NCBI GenBank assembly: GCA_031296355.1
Contig: JARLFX010000009.1
Coordinates: 1 to 38,561 of the forward strand
Source: Acidobacteriaceae bacterium
Lineage (GTDB): Bacteria > Acidobacteriota > Terriglobia > Terriglobales > Acidobacteriaceae
DNA length: 38,561 nucleotides
Reading direction: 5' to 3'
The position numbers were made by a program, and so were the translations under genes. This document shows, in pieces, positions 1 to 7,894 of this stretch (position 1 is its first letter; each line of letters begins with the position of its first letter). A model generated the notes under the pieces. It was not told where the DNA came from, did not search any database, and was given only the letters and a program-made list of their open reading frames with translations.

Positions 1-1
1 C

Positions 2-1414
2 GCCGAGCGCGCCTACGAAGAGATCGTAGAGCAGGGCGGCCGCGTCGCCGATGCCATGCGCGCCTTCCGCACCTTCCTCGGCGGCAGCGACATGATGGCC
101 TATCTCGCCATGATGGCCCCGCGCCTCGTCGAACTCAAACGCGCCCTCAAAGCCACCGGCTCCATCTACCTCCACTGCGACCCTACCGCCTCCCACTACC
201 TAAAAATTTTGATGGATGCTGTCTTTGGACCAGCTAACTTTCGTAACGAAATTGTATGGAGACGTTCACATCCGAAAGGACTAGCCTTTACGAGATTTGC
301 GCGCAATCACGATGTTATTCTCAATTTTGCTAAAGAAGGCAATGCCGCTAAGTGGAATGCTCAGTACCAGGCTTATGACCCGGAGAAATCAGAGAAGCAA
401 TATTCTCTGAAAGACGAACATGGTCGCAGGTATCAGCTTACAAGTCTCCTTAATCCAAATTCTGATCGTCCTAATCTGACATATGAGTTCATGGGGCAAA
501 CAAAGGTTTGGCGATGGACCAGGGAACGGATGCAGGCGGAATATGACAAGGGAAACATAGTCGTTCCACGCGAAGGAAAGGGTATAGCACGCTACAAACG
601 TTATCTTGATGAGCAGGAAGGCATTCCAGTGAGTGATTTCTGGGATGATATCGAAATTACCGCAGGAGCAGAGAAGCTCGGCTATCCCACCCAAAAACCC
701 GAAGCTCTCCTCGAACGCATCGTCAAAGCCAGTTCCAATGAAGGCGACGTCATCCTCGATCCCTTCTGCGGCTGCGGCACTACCGTGCAGGTCGCGCAGA
801 AGCTCAATCGCAACTGGATCGGCATCGATATCACTCATCTCGCCATCGGCCTCATCAAGAAGCGTCTCTCTGATGCCTTTGGCCCCGAGGTGCGCAGCAC
901 CTACACCATCATCGGCGAGCCAACCGACTACGAAGGCGCAGCCAAGCTAGCCGAAGAAGATAAGTACCAGTTCCAGTGGTGGGCATTGGGCCAGGTCGGT
1001 GCGCGCCCCAACGAGCAGAAGAAGGGTGCCGACCGCGGCATCGATGGCCGCCTCTACTTCCACGACGACGAGTCCGGCAAATCCAAGCAGATTATCTTCT
1101 CCGTCAAAGCCGGAGGCGTCAGCGTTCCGCAGGTACGTGATCTCCGCGGCGTCATCGAGCGCGAGAAGGCCGAGATCGGCATCTTCCTGTGCTTTGAAGA
1201 GCCCACCCGCCCCATGATGAAGGAAGCCGCTGAAGCCGGCCTCTACAAATCATCCGATGGTTCCACCTATCCCCGCATCCAGATTCTTACCATCCAGCAG
1301 ATTCTCGATGGCCGCCAGCCCGAGTACCCCCTCCACCGCCGCGACGCCACATTGAAGCGCGCTAAACGCGCCCTCCCCGCCGCCGCCACCAACCTCCAAC
1401 TCCCCCTCGAATAG
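2..1414 (+). CDS. DNA methyltransferase (beta-type order) fused to Mrr-like domain, 5' end outside window
   Basis: The frame is open from base 2, so the gene starts upstream of the window. The segment IYLHCDPTASHYLK is typical of type III Mod-like site-specific DNA methyltransferases. The AdoMet-binding motif DPFCGCGTT is encoded at about 758-784 and is followed by NWIGIDIT. This C-terminal position of motif I implies that the catalytic DPPY-type motif lies upstream, in the beta-class order; it is not visible here. From about base 980 a second domain shows GADRGIDG followed by IIFSVKAGG, the arrangement of Mrr-like PD-(D/E)XK nucleases, although the usual acidic or Gln residue two before the Lys is Ser. 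The domain ends with PRIQILTIQQIL. The family is known in many bacteria as a methylase with a C-terminal nuclease-like extension. Bases about 203-680 are much richer in A+T than the flanks. Whether it restricts as well as modifies DNA cannot be told from sequence. Confidence 0.85.
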   Translation, partial: AERAYEEIVEQGGRVADAMRAFRTFLGGSDMMAYLAMMAPRLVELKRALKATGSIYLHCDPTASHYLKILMDAVFGPANFRNEIVWRRSHPKGLAFTRFARNHDVILNFAKEGNAAKWNAQYQAYDPEKSEKQYSLKDEHGRRYQLTSLLNPNSDRPNLTYEFMGQTKVWRWTRERMQAEYDKGNIVVPREGKGIARYKRYLDEQEGIPVSDFWDDIEITAGAEKLGYPTQKPEALLERIVKASSNEGDVILDPFCGCGTTVQVAQKLNRNWIGIDITHLAIGLIKKRLSDAFGPEVRSTYTIIGEPTDYEGAAKLAEEDKYQFQWWALGQVGARPNEQKKGADRGIDGRLYFHDDESGKSKQIIFSVKAGGVSVPQVRDLRGVIEREKAEIGIFLCFEEPTRPMMKEAAEAGLYKSSDGSTYPRIQILTIQQILDGRQPEYPLHRRDATLKRAKRALPAAATNLQLPLE

Positions 1415-1820
1415 TGCGGTCAGCCCACGCGAAGAATAATGCGACAGCCCAATCGAATAATGCGTCATCCTGAACGCAGTGAAGGATCTCAGTATTTGTT
1501 TTGCCGTCGTTCATTTGCTGGTCATTCCACCGCATAGCGGCGGAATCTGCTTCTGTCTTTGTTGTTGATTTGTCATCCAGAGCAATAATTTTTCTTTGTC
1601 ATTCTGAGCGCAGCGAAGAATCTGCTTTTTGTCTTTGCTTCTAACCCTCTTTGCTTTTGTCCTTATTTTATCCGTGAAGATCTGCGGAATCCGTGGTTCC
1701 GTTTTTGCCTTATCCCGTCATCACTGTCATCACCGTTAAGCCTTCTCCGCACCACCGCCGCCACTCCCCGGCTGAAAGCCTTCCGCCCTCGCTCCCAACC
1801 CCGTAAAATAAGCCACAACT
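1415..1820. repeat. Gene-free gap with dispersed palindromic repeats
   Basis: I see no gene in these 406 bases. The gap holds a GTCATCCTGAACGCAGTGAAGGATCT unit split over 1464-1489, a related hairpin at 1521-1550 (ATTCC-CCGC pairing with GCGG-GGAAT), a further unit at 1598-1629 that is identical over 32 bases to 35248-35279, and a degenerate ATCCGTG...AATCCGTGG unit at 1670-1699 of the same type as the inverted repeat at 24594-24686. Short interspersed repeats of these kinds are well known in acidobacterial and other genomes. Confidence 0.8.
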
Positions 1821-3266
1821 GTGCCCGTACTCACCAGAGCCCGCGTCATGATCGCCGCCCACACCCGTGGCCTCGCGGAGAGCCTTGCGAACGTCCTCAC
1901 CCCGGTCGGTTACGACCTGATCCCGTTCGACGAGCCCACCCCCGCCGACCTGGCCCGCGAGCTTCCGCGCACCGTCGCCGAAGAAAAGCCCAACCTCATC
2001 CTCCTCGAACTCAAAAAAGATGCGGATGTGCTCGCCCACTTCCGCGCCCACAACAAGCGCACGCCCGTCCTGGTCATGCTCACCTCGGCCCGCCCCGAGA
2101 CAGCCTTCCTCGCCTCCCGCCTCGGCGCAGAAGATCTCCTGCTCATGTCGAACTCTGACGAAGAGATCATCGATGCCGTCGCCCGCATCCTTGTCCGTCT
2201 GCGGCACGAGGAGAACGCGCCTTCACAATCTGACCCCGCCGCGGAGGCTCCGTCTTTAGCGTCTGGGTCTCCCGATACCGCGCTCGGCCCGCGCGATCAC
2301 GCCCTCTTCGGCCGCCACCCGCACATGGCAGAGATTCGCGAGACCATCGCCAAGGTCGCCACTACCGCCGCCACCGTGCTCATCCGCGGCGAGAGCGGCG
2401 TCGGCAAAGAGATCGTCGCCCGTATGATCTTCACGCGCTCGCCCCGCGCTCAGAAGCCCTTCGTCAAGGTGAACTGCGCCGCCATCCCGCACGACCTGCT
2501 GGAGAGCGAACTCTTCGGCTACGAAGCCGGTGCCTTCACCGGCGCAACCAAATCCAAACCCGGCAAGTTTGAACTCGCCCACACCGGCACCCTCTTCCTC
2601 GATGAGATTGCCGAGATGTCGCCGCAGCTCCAGGCCAAGCTCCTCCACGTCCTGCAAGACGGCGAATTCGCCCGCCTCGGCGCCAAGCACGATGTGAAGG
2701 TCGATGTCCGCCTGCTCTGCGCCACCAACAAGCTGCTCGAACAGCGCGTGGCCGATGGCCTCTTCCGCGAAGACCTCTTCTACCGCATCAACGTCGTCAG
2801 CATCCACATCCCCCCGCTGCGCGAACGCCGCGATGAGATTCTGCCGCTCATGCGTCTTTTCCTCGCCAAGTACGCCGCGCAATACAGCAAGCCGCCCGCC
2901 GCCTTCTCCGCCGAAGCCGAGCAGGCCATGCTGCGTCACGCCTGGCCCGGCAACATCCGCGAGCTTGAGAATCTCTGTAAGCGCTTCGTCATCGTCGGCG
3001 GCGAAACCCAGATCCTCCGCGAGATGGCCGCCCACCTCGCCGAGGTTCCCGCTTCACCAACTCCTGCTGCCATCGTCGTGTCTTCGAACGAACCCATCTT
3101 CGCCATCGGTAAGCGCGCCTCCCTCGAAGCCGAAGCTGTCGCCATCCGCCGCACCCTGGAAGAGACCCACTGGAACCGGAAAGAGGCTGCCCGCCGTCTA
3201 CAGATGAGCTATAAATCCCTGCTCAACCGTCTGAAAGTTCTCGAAGCAACCGGCCAGATGGGCTAA
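1821..3266 (+). CDS. NtrC-family sigma-54 activator with degenerate receiver
   Basis: This 481-residue regulator has three parts. Residues about 1-125 have a receiver-like fold pattern but lack the phosphorylation chemistry: the acidic pair after strand 1 reads IAAHTRG, the phosphoacceptor position reads LLELKKD (Glu instead of Asp), and the conserved Lys is absent (LLLMSNSD). The AAA+ domain is complete: Walker A GESGVGKE, the sigma-54 contacting loop GAFTGA, Walker B GTLFLDEIAEM, and the FYRINVV and WPGNIRELEN segments. A Fis-type helix-turn-helix (NRKEAARRLQMSYKSLLNRL) ends the protein. The GTG start at 1821 is preferred because the next ATG (1848) would remove receiver strand 1; no clear Shine-Dalgarno sequence precedes either. 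No kinase gene is adjacent. Likely role: sigma-54 dependent activator controlled by something other than Asp phosphorylation. Confidence 0.9.
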   Translation: MPVLTRARVMIAAHTRGLAESLANVLTPVGYDLIPFDEPTPADLARELPRTVAEEKPNLILLELKKDADVLAHFRAHNKRTPVLVMLTSARPETAFLASRLGAEDLLLMSNSDEEIIDAVARILVRLRHEENAPSQSDPAAEAPSLASGSPDTALGPRDHALFGRHPHMAEIRETIAKVATTAATVLIRGESGVGKEIVARMIFTRSPRAQKPFVKVNCAAIPHDLLESELFGYEAGAFTGATKSKPGKFELAHTGTLFLDEIAEMSPQLQAKLLHVLQDGEFARLGAKHDVKVDVRLLCATNKLLEQRVADGLFREDLFYRINVVSIHIPPLRERRDEILPLMRLFLAKYAAQYSKPPAAFSAEAEQAMLRHAWPGNIRELENLCKRFVIVGGETQILREMAAHLAEVPASPTPAAIVVSSNEPIFAIGKRASLEAEAVAIRRTLEETHWNRKEAARRLQMSYKSLLNRLKVLEATGQMG

Positions 3267-3269
3267 AAT

Positions 3270-3322
3270 CCACAAAGTGGTAATTATTTACTGGAAAGTG
3301 GTAAATAATTACCACTTTGTGG
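3270..3322. promoter_or_regulatory. Perfect 22-bp inverted repeat with nested dyad (operator-like or hairpin)
   Basis: Bases 3270-3291 and 3301-3322 are perfect reverse complements around a 9-base spacer. Inside them the decamer AAAGTGGTAA occurs at 3274-3283 and 3295-3304 and in reverse at 3309-3318, so a second, tighter dyad (10-bp arms, 4-base centre) is possible. The element begins four bases after the stop codon of the upstream activator gene and is much richer in A+T than its surroundings. It has no long T-tract, so it is not a standard intrinsic terminator. It may be an operator for a dimeric regulator, a transcript-end hairpin, or the remnant of a small mobile repeat. Confidence 0.6.
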
Positions 3323-3440
3323 TAAAAGCTCCAAAAACCATATTTTCCGTCCTGTCGCTAACACCCATGAAAACACCACGCTGGCCCGTGCACTCACCCG
3401 GTAAAGTATGGCCTTTTACGTGCTCTATAATCAGGCAAAC

Positions 3441-3573
3441 GAAGAGGCAAAACTCAGTAACTTCCCCCACCGATTTATATTTTCCAGCCGTACCGTCCCC
3501 CAGCGGGACACAGCTAATTCTTCCTGCCGACTATCCTCAAGCCTCTTCAAAACCCACCGGAAGGTGGGTTTTT
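3441..3573 (+). ncRNA. Candidate small RNA
   Basis: A TATAAT hexamer lies at 3426-3431, though without a convincing -35 box. The octamer GAAGAGGC (3441-3448) is the exact complement of GCCTCTTC (3541-3548), closing a 92-base interior that contains a GTCCC/GGGAC hairpin near 3500. An intrinsic terminator follows at once. Short open frames across this stretch have no convincing start or composition. The arrangement suggests a structured RNA of about 130 bases; it could instead be the leader of the pgeF gene downstream. I do not recognise the family. Confidence 0.35.
3549..3573 (+). terminator. Intrinsic terminator before pgeF
   Basis: A perfect 10-bp stem (AAAACCCACC with GGTGGGTTTT) with a GGAA loop runs straight into a short T-run. 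It ends whatever is transcribed from the upstream gap, 280 bases past the activator stop codon. Confidence 0.8.
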
Positions 3574-3617
3574 CATGCCTGCTCCGCACCGCGTAAAATA
3601 GACGCTTGAGCCCACGC

Positions 3618-4736
3618 ATGTCACCTAAAAGCCCAGCAAAATCAGCCGAAAGCGCAGCCGCCATCGCCAGCATCGATAGCTTCCTCGCCATCGCCGGCAT
3701 GAAACCCGGCCGCCGCGCCACCCTCAAAAACTCATGGAGCAAAGGCGAGCGCATCCCCCGCAAAGTCCGCGAAAAACTCGCTCCCGCCGCAAAGAAATCC
3801 ACCTCCGCAAAAGCGCTTCCATTGGAAGTCGTCCGCACCGCCAGCCTCGAAAAAGCCAATGTTTTCCACGGTTTCAGCACCCGCCCCGGCGGCGTCTCAC
3901 GCATCTACCGCCCCTGGCTCGCAGCCAACGATGGCGATTTAAACCTGAGCTGGACGAAGGATGATGACGCAAAACTGGTTGCAGAAAACCGCCGCCGCTT
4001 TCTGCATGCAGTCGCGGGAAAGACGTCAAAATTCAAGCTCGTTACACTGCGGCAGATGCACACGCCCATCGTGCACATCATCCGCAAGGGCGAGGGCAAA
4101 GACGCTTACAGCGTGAGCGGCAAATCGTATCGTGCACTCGCGACTAAAGATGACCGCGCCATCCTGCGTGGCGATGGCGTCATGACGAACCTGCCAGGCC
4201 TGCTGCTCGGCATCCAGACGGCAGACTGCATTCCAATTCTGCTTACTGACAAGAAGACTGGTGCCGTTGCCGCGTTTCATGCCGGTTGGCGTCCAACGCT
4301 CGCGCGCATTGTGGAGCGCGGTGTTGGCCGCATGCGTCTTGAATACGGCACCGATCCAAAGAACATCATCGCAGCGATTGGCCCGGGCATTGGGCCCTGC
4401 TGCTATGCCGTGGGCGAAGAGCTGCGCTTCGAATTTGAGTCGCAGTTTGCCTACTGGAAGACGCTCTTCACCGACGTGTATGACGAAGATCCCGTGAGGA
4501 CCAAATATCCGCTGCTGTTCCTCACCGCGCGTGCACCGGGCCACTCCAACATCGGCCCGGAGATCCATTTGAATTTATGGGAAGCGAATCGCCGTCAGCT
4601 CATGGACGCTGGCGTTCGCGAGAAAAACATCACGGTGACAGGCCTCTGTACCGCATGCAATACAGAGCGCTTCTTCTCGCACCGGGCCGAGCGCGGCTTT
4701 ACCGGACGCATGCTCAATGTGATCGGGAAAATTTAA
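3618..4736 (+). CDS. pgeF: Peptidoglycan editing factor PgeF / YfiH-LACC1 family
   Basis: The protein belongs to the YfiH/DUF152 family (PgeF, LACC1-like), metal-dependent cytoplasmic enzymes reported to act on purine nucleosides and, in E. coli, to prevent misincorporated amino acids in peptidoglycan precursors. The family motifs are present: HGFSTRPGG, LRQMHT, TADCIPILL, HAGWRPT, GPGIGPCCYAVG and, near the end, TGLCTACNTERFFSHR. The ATG at 3618 is preferred to an in-frame TTG at 3606. The first 70 or so residues form a Lys/Ala/Ser-rich extension before the conserved core, longer than in the usual family member of about 240-260 residues, so a later start is possible. The gene converges on the ABC permease gene with one base between the stops. 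Confidence 0.88.
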   Translation: MSPKSPAKSAESAAAIASIDSFLAIAGMKPGRRATLKNSWSKGERIPRKVREKLAPAAKKSTSAKALPLEVVRTASLEKANVFHGFSTRPGGVSRIYRPWLAANDGDLNLSWTKDDDAKLVAENRRRFLHAVAGKTSKFKLVTLRQMHTPIVHIIRKGEGKDAYSVSGKSYRALATKDDRAILRGDGVMTNLPGLLLGIQTADCIPILLTDKKTGAVAAFHAGWRPTLARIVERGVGRMRLEYGTDPKNIIAAIGPGIGPCCYAVGEELRFEFESQFAYWKTLFTDVYDEDPVRTKYPLLFLTARAPGHSNIGPEIHLNLWEANRRQLMDAGVREKNITVTGLCTACNTERFFSHRAERGFTGRMLNVIGKI

Positions 4737-4737
4737 C

Positions 4738-6453
4738 TCAGGCAGTTTTGCAGATCGCTTCGCTGAGTTTCTCGCGGCGATTGAGCGCGATCTTGTCCAG
4801 CCGGGAAAGCGTGAATATGTAGCTTGCAATCGCCACGATGGCGAAGATGGCAAAGAGCAGGTAGGCGAGCCACTGCATATCCAGAAAGCGCATCAGAAAA
4901 TAGACGCCGGAACCGAGCCCTGCCAGACCCGGCAGCACCAGGATCGTGATCCAGAACGAACCACCTGCCGCGGCGCGCCGGCGAGCCGCGCCCGGATCGA
5001 ATCGGCGTGGCACATACAGCGACAACAGGTTGCCGACGCAGAGTGCGGTAGGCGTGGCAAAAGCAAGCCACGCAAGGCTGAGCAGCAGCGCATGTGCAGA
5101 GGGCAGCGCACTCATAATCGCCATGGCTGCATACACTGCAATCAGCTCCACGCCGCAGACCGCCAGCGTGATGAGGTTCTTGCCGAGAAAGATATCGCGC
5201 AGTCGCACCGGCGCAAGAAAATAGAGCTGCAGCCCGAATCCCTCCGTGCCCAGCACGTTATTCATCATGCTGTTCGAGATAAGAAATAGCAGATAACCAA
5301 CAACGGTCATCCAGCCTATGGTGGCGCTGTGCTCACTGTGAGCGGCATGTGAGCGCATGGTGAGGAAGATAGCGATCAGTACCGGTGCGATGAGCTGCTG
5401 TAGCTTCGCATTGCCGCGAAAGAGCAACCGGGATTCAGCGGCAAGCACAGCGCGCGTTGCCGAAGGAAGCATAGTGCGCCGTGTGTCAGCAGCTTGAGAC
5501 GATACGACGATGGGAGCCGTTGCAGCTACGCGTGCAATTTGCGGAGCGATGGCTTTGCGCGCTGGCGCCTCGCTCAGGTTCTCTCCGTGATATTCCGACC
5601 GTAGCCGGCGATCGAACAGCACGAAGAAGAGTGCCGCGAAGCCTGCCACCGCGACGGTGCAGGCAGCAGCCTCAGACCAGGTTGTCGTCGTCAAAGCGCG
5701 TGCTGTGAGCGTTGGCGGCAGCACGCGAATGAGTTGATGCAGCACATGCAGATAGGGAGCGGCAGCAGGATGGGCTAACGCCAGCGCTTCCATCCGGCTG
5801 ATGCCGTTATGCGCAGCACGAAATCCAAATTGGACCGTTAGCCAGAAGAAGGATGCGAAGAATCCGAGAATCTCTCGTGAGCGTCGCCGTGCCAGCCAGC
5901 GATCCATCCATACCAGCAGCATGCGGACAAACAGAAAGCAGCTCAAGCCGAAGAAGAGCAGTACGGCTAATGCATGCAGCGCGAGCGCCTGATCTGCGAA
6001 CAAAATGCCAAGGAAGATTCCCAGCATGGCGAGTATGAGCAGAATGGTTGGCTGGTCAATCAGCGAGTAGACCAGGCGCAACGCGAGGTAGCCGCGATAG
6101 CGGAAGGGAAAACGGATCAGCGAAGAAAATTCAAACGGCGGTGCGGCAGCGGAGCTCAGCAGCGGAAGCACAACCGCGAGCAGCGCGATGCCCCACAGTA
6201 GAAGCTCAAAGCGCGAAGCCAGTCCATCGCTGCCGCGGCTAACATTGGTATACGCGATGAACAGCGGACCCGCGAGCGCGCCCAGATAGATAAGCAGCCC
6301 AAAGGGAAGCACCAGCAGCCACAGCACAACGCTGCCGGCGCCGGACTTGTTGAAGGTGCGCACGAAGAGCCGCCAGCGCAGCCACGCAATCGTCTTCAAC
6401 TGCGCGCTGGTGGTAGCGGGCATCGTGCTGCCAAACTGATCTACGCCAGCCAT
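4738..6453 (-). CDS. ABC-2-like transporter permease
   Basis: This 571-residue protein is strongly hydrophobic, with many membrane segments, for example VVLWLLVLPFGLLIYLGALAG near the start, LLILAMLGIFLGILF, and a final pair WITILVLPGLAGLGSGVYFL and YLLFAIFAIVAIASYIF. Its start overlaps the end of the ATPase gene by 13 bases, so the two are surely one operon and probably form a half- or full-size exporter in the inner membrane. The substrate cannot be told. The start at 6453 is the one that fits the overlap; a methionine 10 codons later (MPATTSAQ) is possible. Confidence 0.85.
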   Translation of the reverse strand: MAGVDQFGSTMPATTSAQLKTIAWLRWRLFVRTFNKSGAGSVVLWLLVLPFGLLIYLGALAGPLFIAYTNVSRGSDGLASRFELLLWGIALLAVVLPLLSSAAAPPFEFSSLIRFPFRYRGYLALRLVYSLIDQPTILLILAMLGIFLGILFADQALALHALAVLLFFGLSCFLFVRMLLVWMDRWLARRRSREILGFFASFFWLTVQFGFRAAHNGISRMEALALAHPAAAPYLHVLHQLIRVLPPTLTARALTTTTWSEAAACTVAVAGFAALFFVLFDRRLRSEYHGENLSEAPARKAIAPQIARVAATAPIVVSSQAADTRRTMLPSATRAVLAAESRLLFRGNAKLQQLIAPVLIAIFLTMRSHAAHSEHSATIGWMTVVGYLLFLISNSMMNNVLGTEGFGLQLYFLAPVRLRDIFLGKNLITLAVCGVELIAVYAAMAIMSALPSAHALLLSLAWLAFATPTALCVGNLLSLYVPRRFDPGAARRRAAAGGSFWITILVLPGLAGLGSGVYFLMRFLDMQWLAYLLFAIFAIVAIASYIFTLSRLDKIALNRREKLSEAICKTA

Positions 6454-7223
6454 GAAAGCTCCTGTGGCGCTACGCCGGATTCATCTGCGCCGACGGCGCG
6501 GATGAAGACCTGCTCCAGCGTGATGCGCTCGCCGTTTTCATTGGGAACGCCGGCGCGCAGTTCGTCGAGGGAGCCGTTGGCAACGATGCGGCCCTTGTCG
6601 ATGATGGCGACATGCGAGCACAGCCGCTCCACGATCTCCAGTACATGCGAGGTTAGAAAGATGGTGGCCCCGCGCGCGATCATGCCTTGCAGCATCGTCT
6701 TCAGTTGTCCGGCGGCAATGGCATCCACGCCTTCAAACGGCTCATCGAGGAAGAGAATGCGTGGGCCGTGGATAACGGCGGCGGCGAGTGCGAGTTTTTT
6801 CTGCATGCCGTGAGAGAAGTCTGCGATCAGCTTCTTTGGTTCACCGGCAAGATGCATGAAATCGAGCAACTCTTCGCTGCGCTGCTGGATGAGAGCCTCG
6901 TCCAGTCCATACATGCGGCCAACGAAGCGCAGATACTCCGGCGCGGTCAGGCGGGGAAAGAGCGCCATGCCTTCGGGCACAACGCCGATCTGCTGTTTGA
7001 TCGCGACCGAGTCAGCATTCAGGTCGAGACCAAGCACCTGGATTGAGCCGGAACTCGGCGCCAGCAGCCCGGTCAGCATCTTGATGGTGGTAGATTTGCC
7101 AGCGCCGTTCGGGCCAAGAAAGCCGAAGAACTCTCCCTGGTGAACGGTGAGGTCAATGCCGTCTACGGCGAGAAAATCACCAAAGCGGCGCGTAAGAGTA
7201 TGCGTTTCAATCGCTGGTGTCAT
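6441..7223 (-). CDS. ABC transporter ATP-binding protein
   Basis: The 260-residue protein is a standard ABC ATPase: Walker A GPNGAGKSTTIK, a signature of the form FSHGMQKKLALAAA, Walker B RILFLDEPFEGVD, and the H-loop FLTSH. The SHGM-type signature is common in the ATPases of ABC-2 exporters (CcmA/NatA-like). It supplies energy to the permease encoded immediately downstream with a 13-base overlap. The ATG at 7223 gives a normal N-terminus (ETHTLTRRFGDFLAVDGI). No strong Shine-Dalgarno sequence is seen. Confidence 0.95.
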   Translation of the reverse strand: MTPAIETHTLTRRFGDFLAVDGIDLTVHQGEFFGFLGPNGAGKSTTIKMLTGLLAPSSGSIQVLGLDLNADSVAIKQQIGVVPEGMALFPRLTAPEYLRFVGRMYGLDEALIQQRSEELLDFMHLAGEPKKLIADFSHGMQKKLALAAAVIHGPRILFLDEPFEGVDAIAAGQLKTMLQGMIARGATIFLTSHVLEIVERLCSHVAIIDKGRIVANGSLDELRAGVPNENGERITLEQVFIRAVGADESGVAPQELSWLA

Positions 7224-7280
7224 AGGAACAAACCCAGCATACGCAAATGGCGCGGCAAGATGTAGAAAATTATGAGAAAA

Positions 7281-7619
7281 CTACATTGCTGGCGGATGGT
7301 GCACGTCAACCGCACCGGGTTCCGCTGGGGCGGAAGCAGCGCCGTTGGGGTTGACCAGGTCGCGCAGTTCTTTGCTGGGCTTGAAGAAGGGAACCCGTTT
7401 CGCCGGCACATCCACCTTGGCCCCAGTCTTGGGGTTGCGGCCAATGCGGGGCTTGCGCTGCCGCGTGCGGAAGCTGCCAAAGCCACGGATCTCTACTTTG
7501 TCATCCATCTTCAAGGCGCCAATGACGGACTCAAACAGCGTGTCCACAATAATTTCGCCGTCTTTGCGAGTTAAATCGCCAAGTGCGGTCACCTTCTCGA
7601 CCAGGTCTGCTTTTGTCAC
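7281..7619 (-). CDS. HU/IHF-family DNA-bending protein
   Basis: The 112-residue protein opens with MTKADLVEKVTALGDLTRKDG and contains the family signature GFGSFRTRQRKPRIGRNPKTG split around the beta-arm; the arm-tip Pro and the basic saddle are present. It is a nucleoid protein that binds and bends DNA as a dimer. The start is GTG at 7617-7619, chosen because AGGGAG lies about 8 bases upstream and the reading frame then matches the family N-terminus exactly. About 20 residues after the usual end (LRDLVNP) form an Ala/Pro-rich tail, longer than in E. coli HU. Whether it acts as HU or as an IHF-like subunit is not decidable here. Confidence 0.95.
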   Translation of the reverse strand: MTKADLVEKVTALGDLTRKDGEIIVDTLFESVIGALKMDDKVEIRGFGSFRTRQRKPRIGRNPKTGAKVDVPAKRVPFFKPSKELRDLVNPNGAASAPAEPGAVDVHHPPAM

Positions 7620-7894
7620 GTTCGGCTCCCTTCGTGGTGCGGGCTACTATCGTGCAATTGGGGAATCAGTTGCCGGCTACGGTGTGCGTCAACGCGTTAC
7701 GGATGCTGATGGCATGTGATTCATCTCACCACCCGGACCGTGTCCCCAATTGTAGAGCCAAGTAGCTTTAGTGGCTAGGGGTTAGAGAAATATTCCTTGT
7801 TTCCAAGACGGCCACCCCGGCGCAAAAGTTTCCGGGGAAAGACGATTCTGGGAACGGAAGGCTCTTCCTGGGGCCTCTCACTCGTACGGAAAGA

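Noticed and set aside
7815..7837. CCCCGG/CCGGGG hairpin as terminator of sppA
   Set aside because: Only 6-bp stem with an 11-base loop and no T-run on the minus strand.
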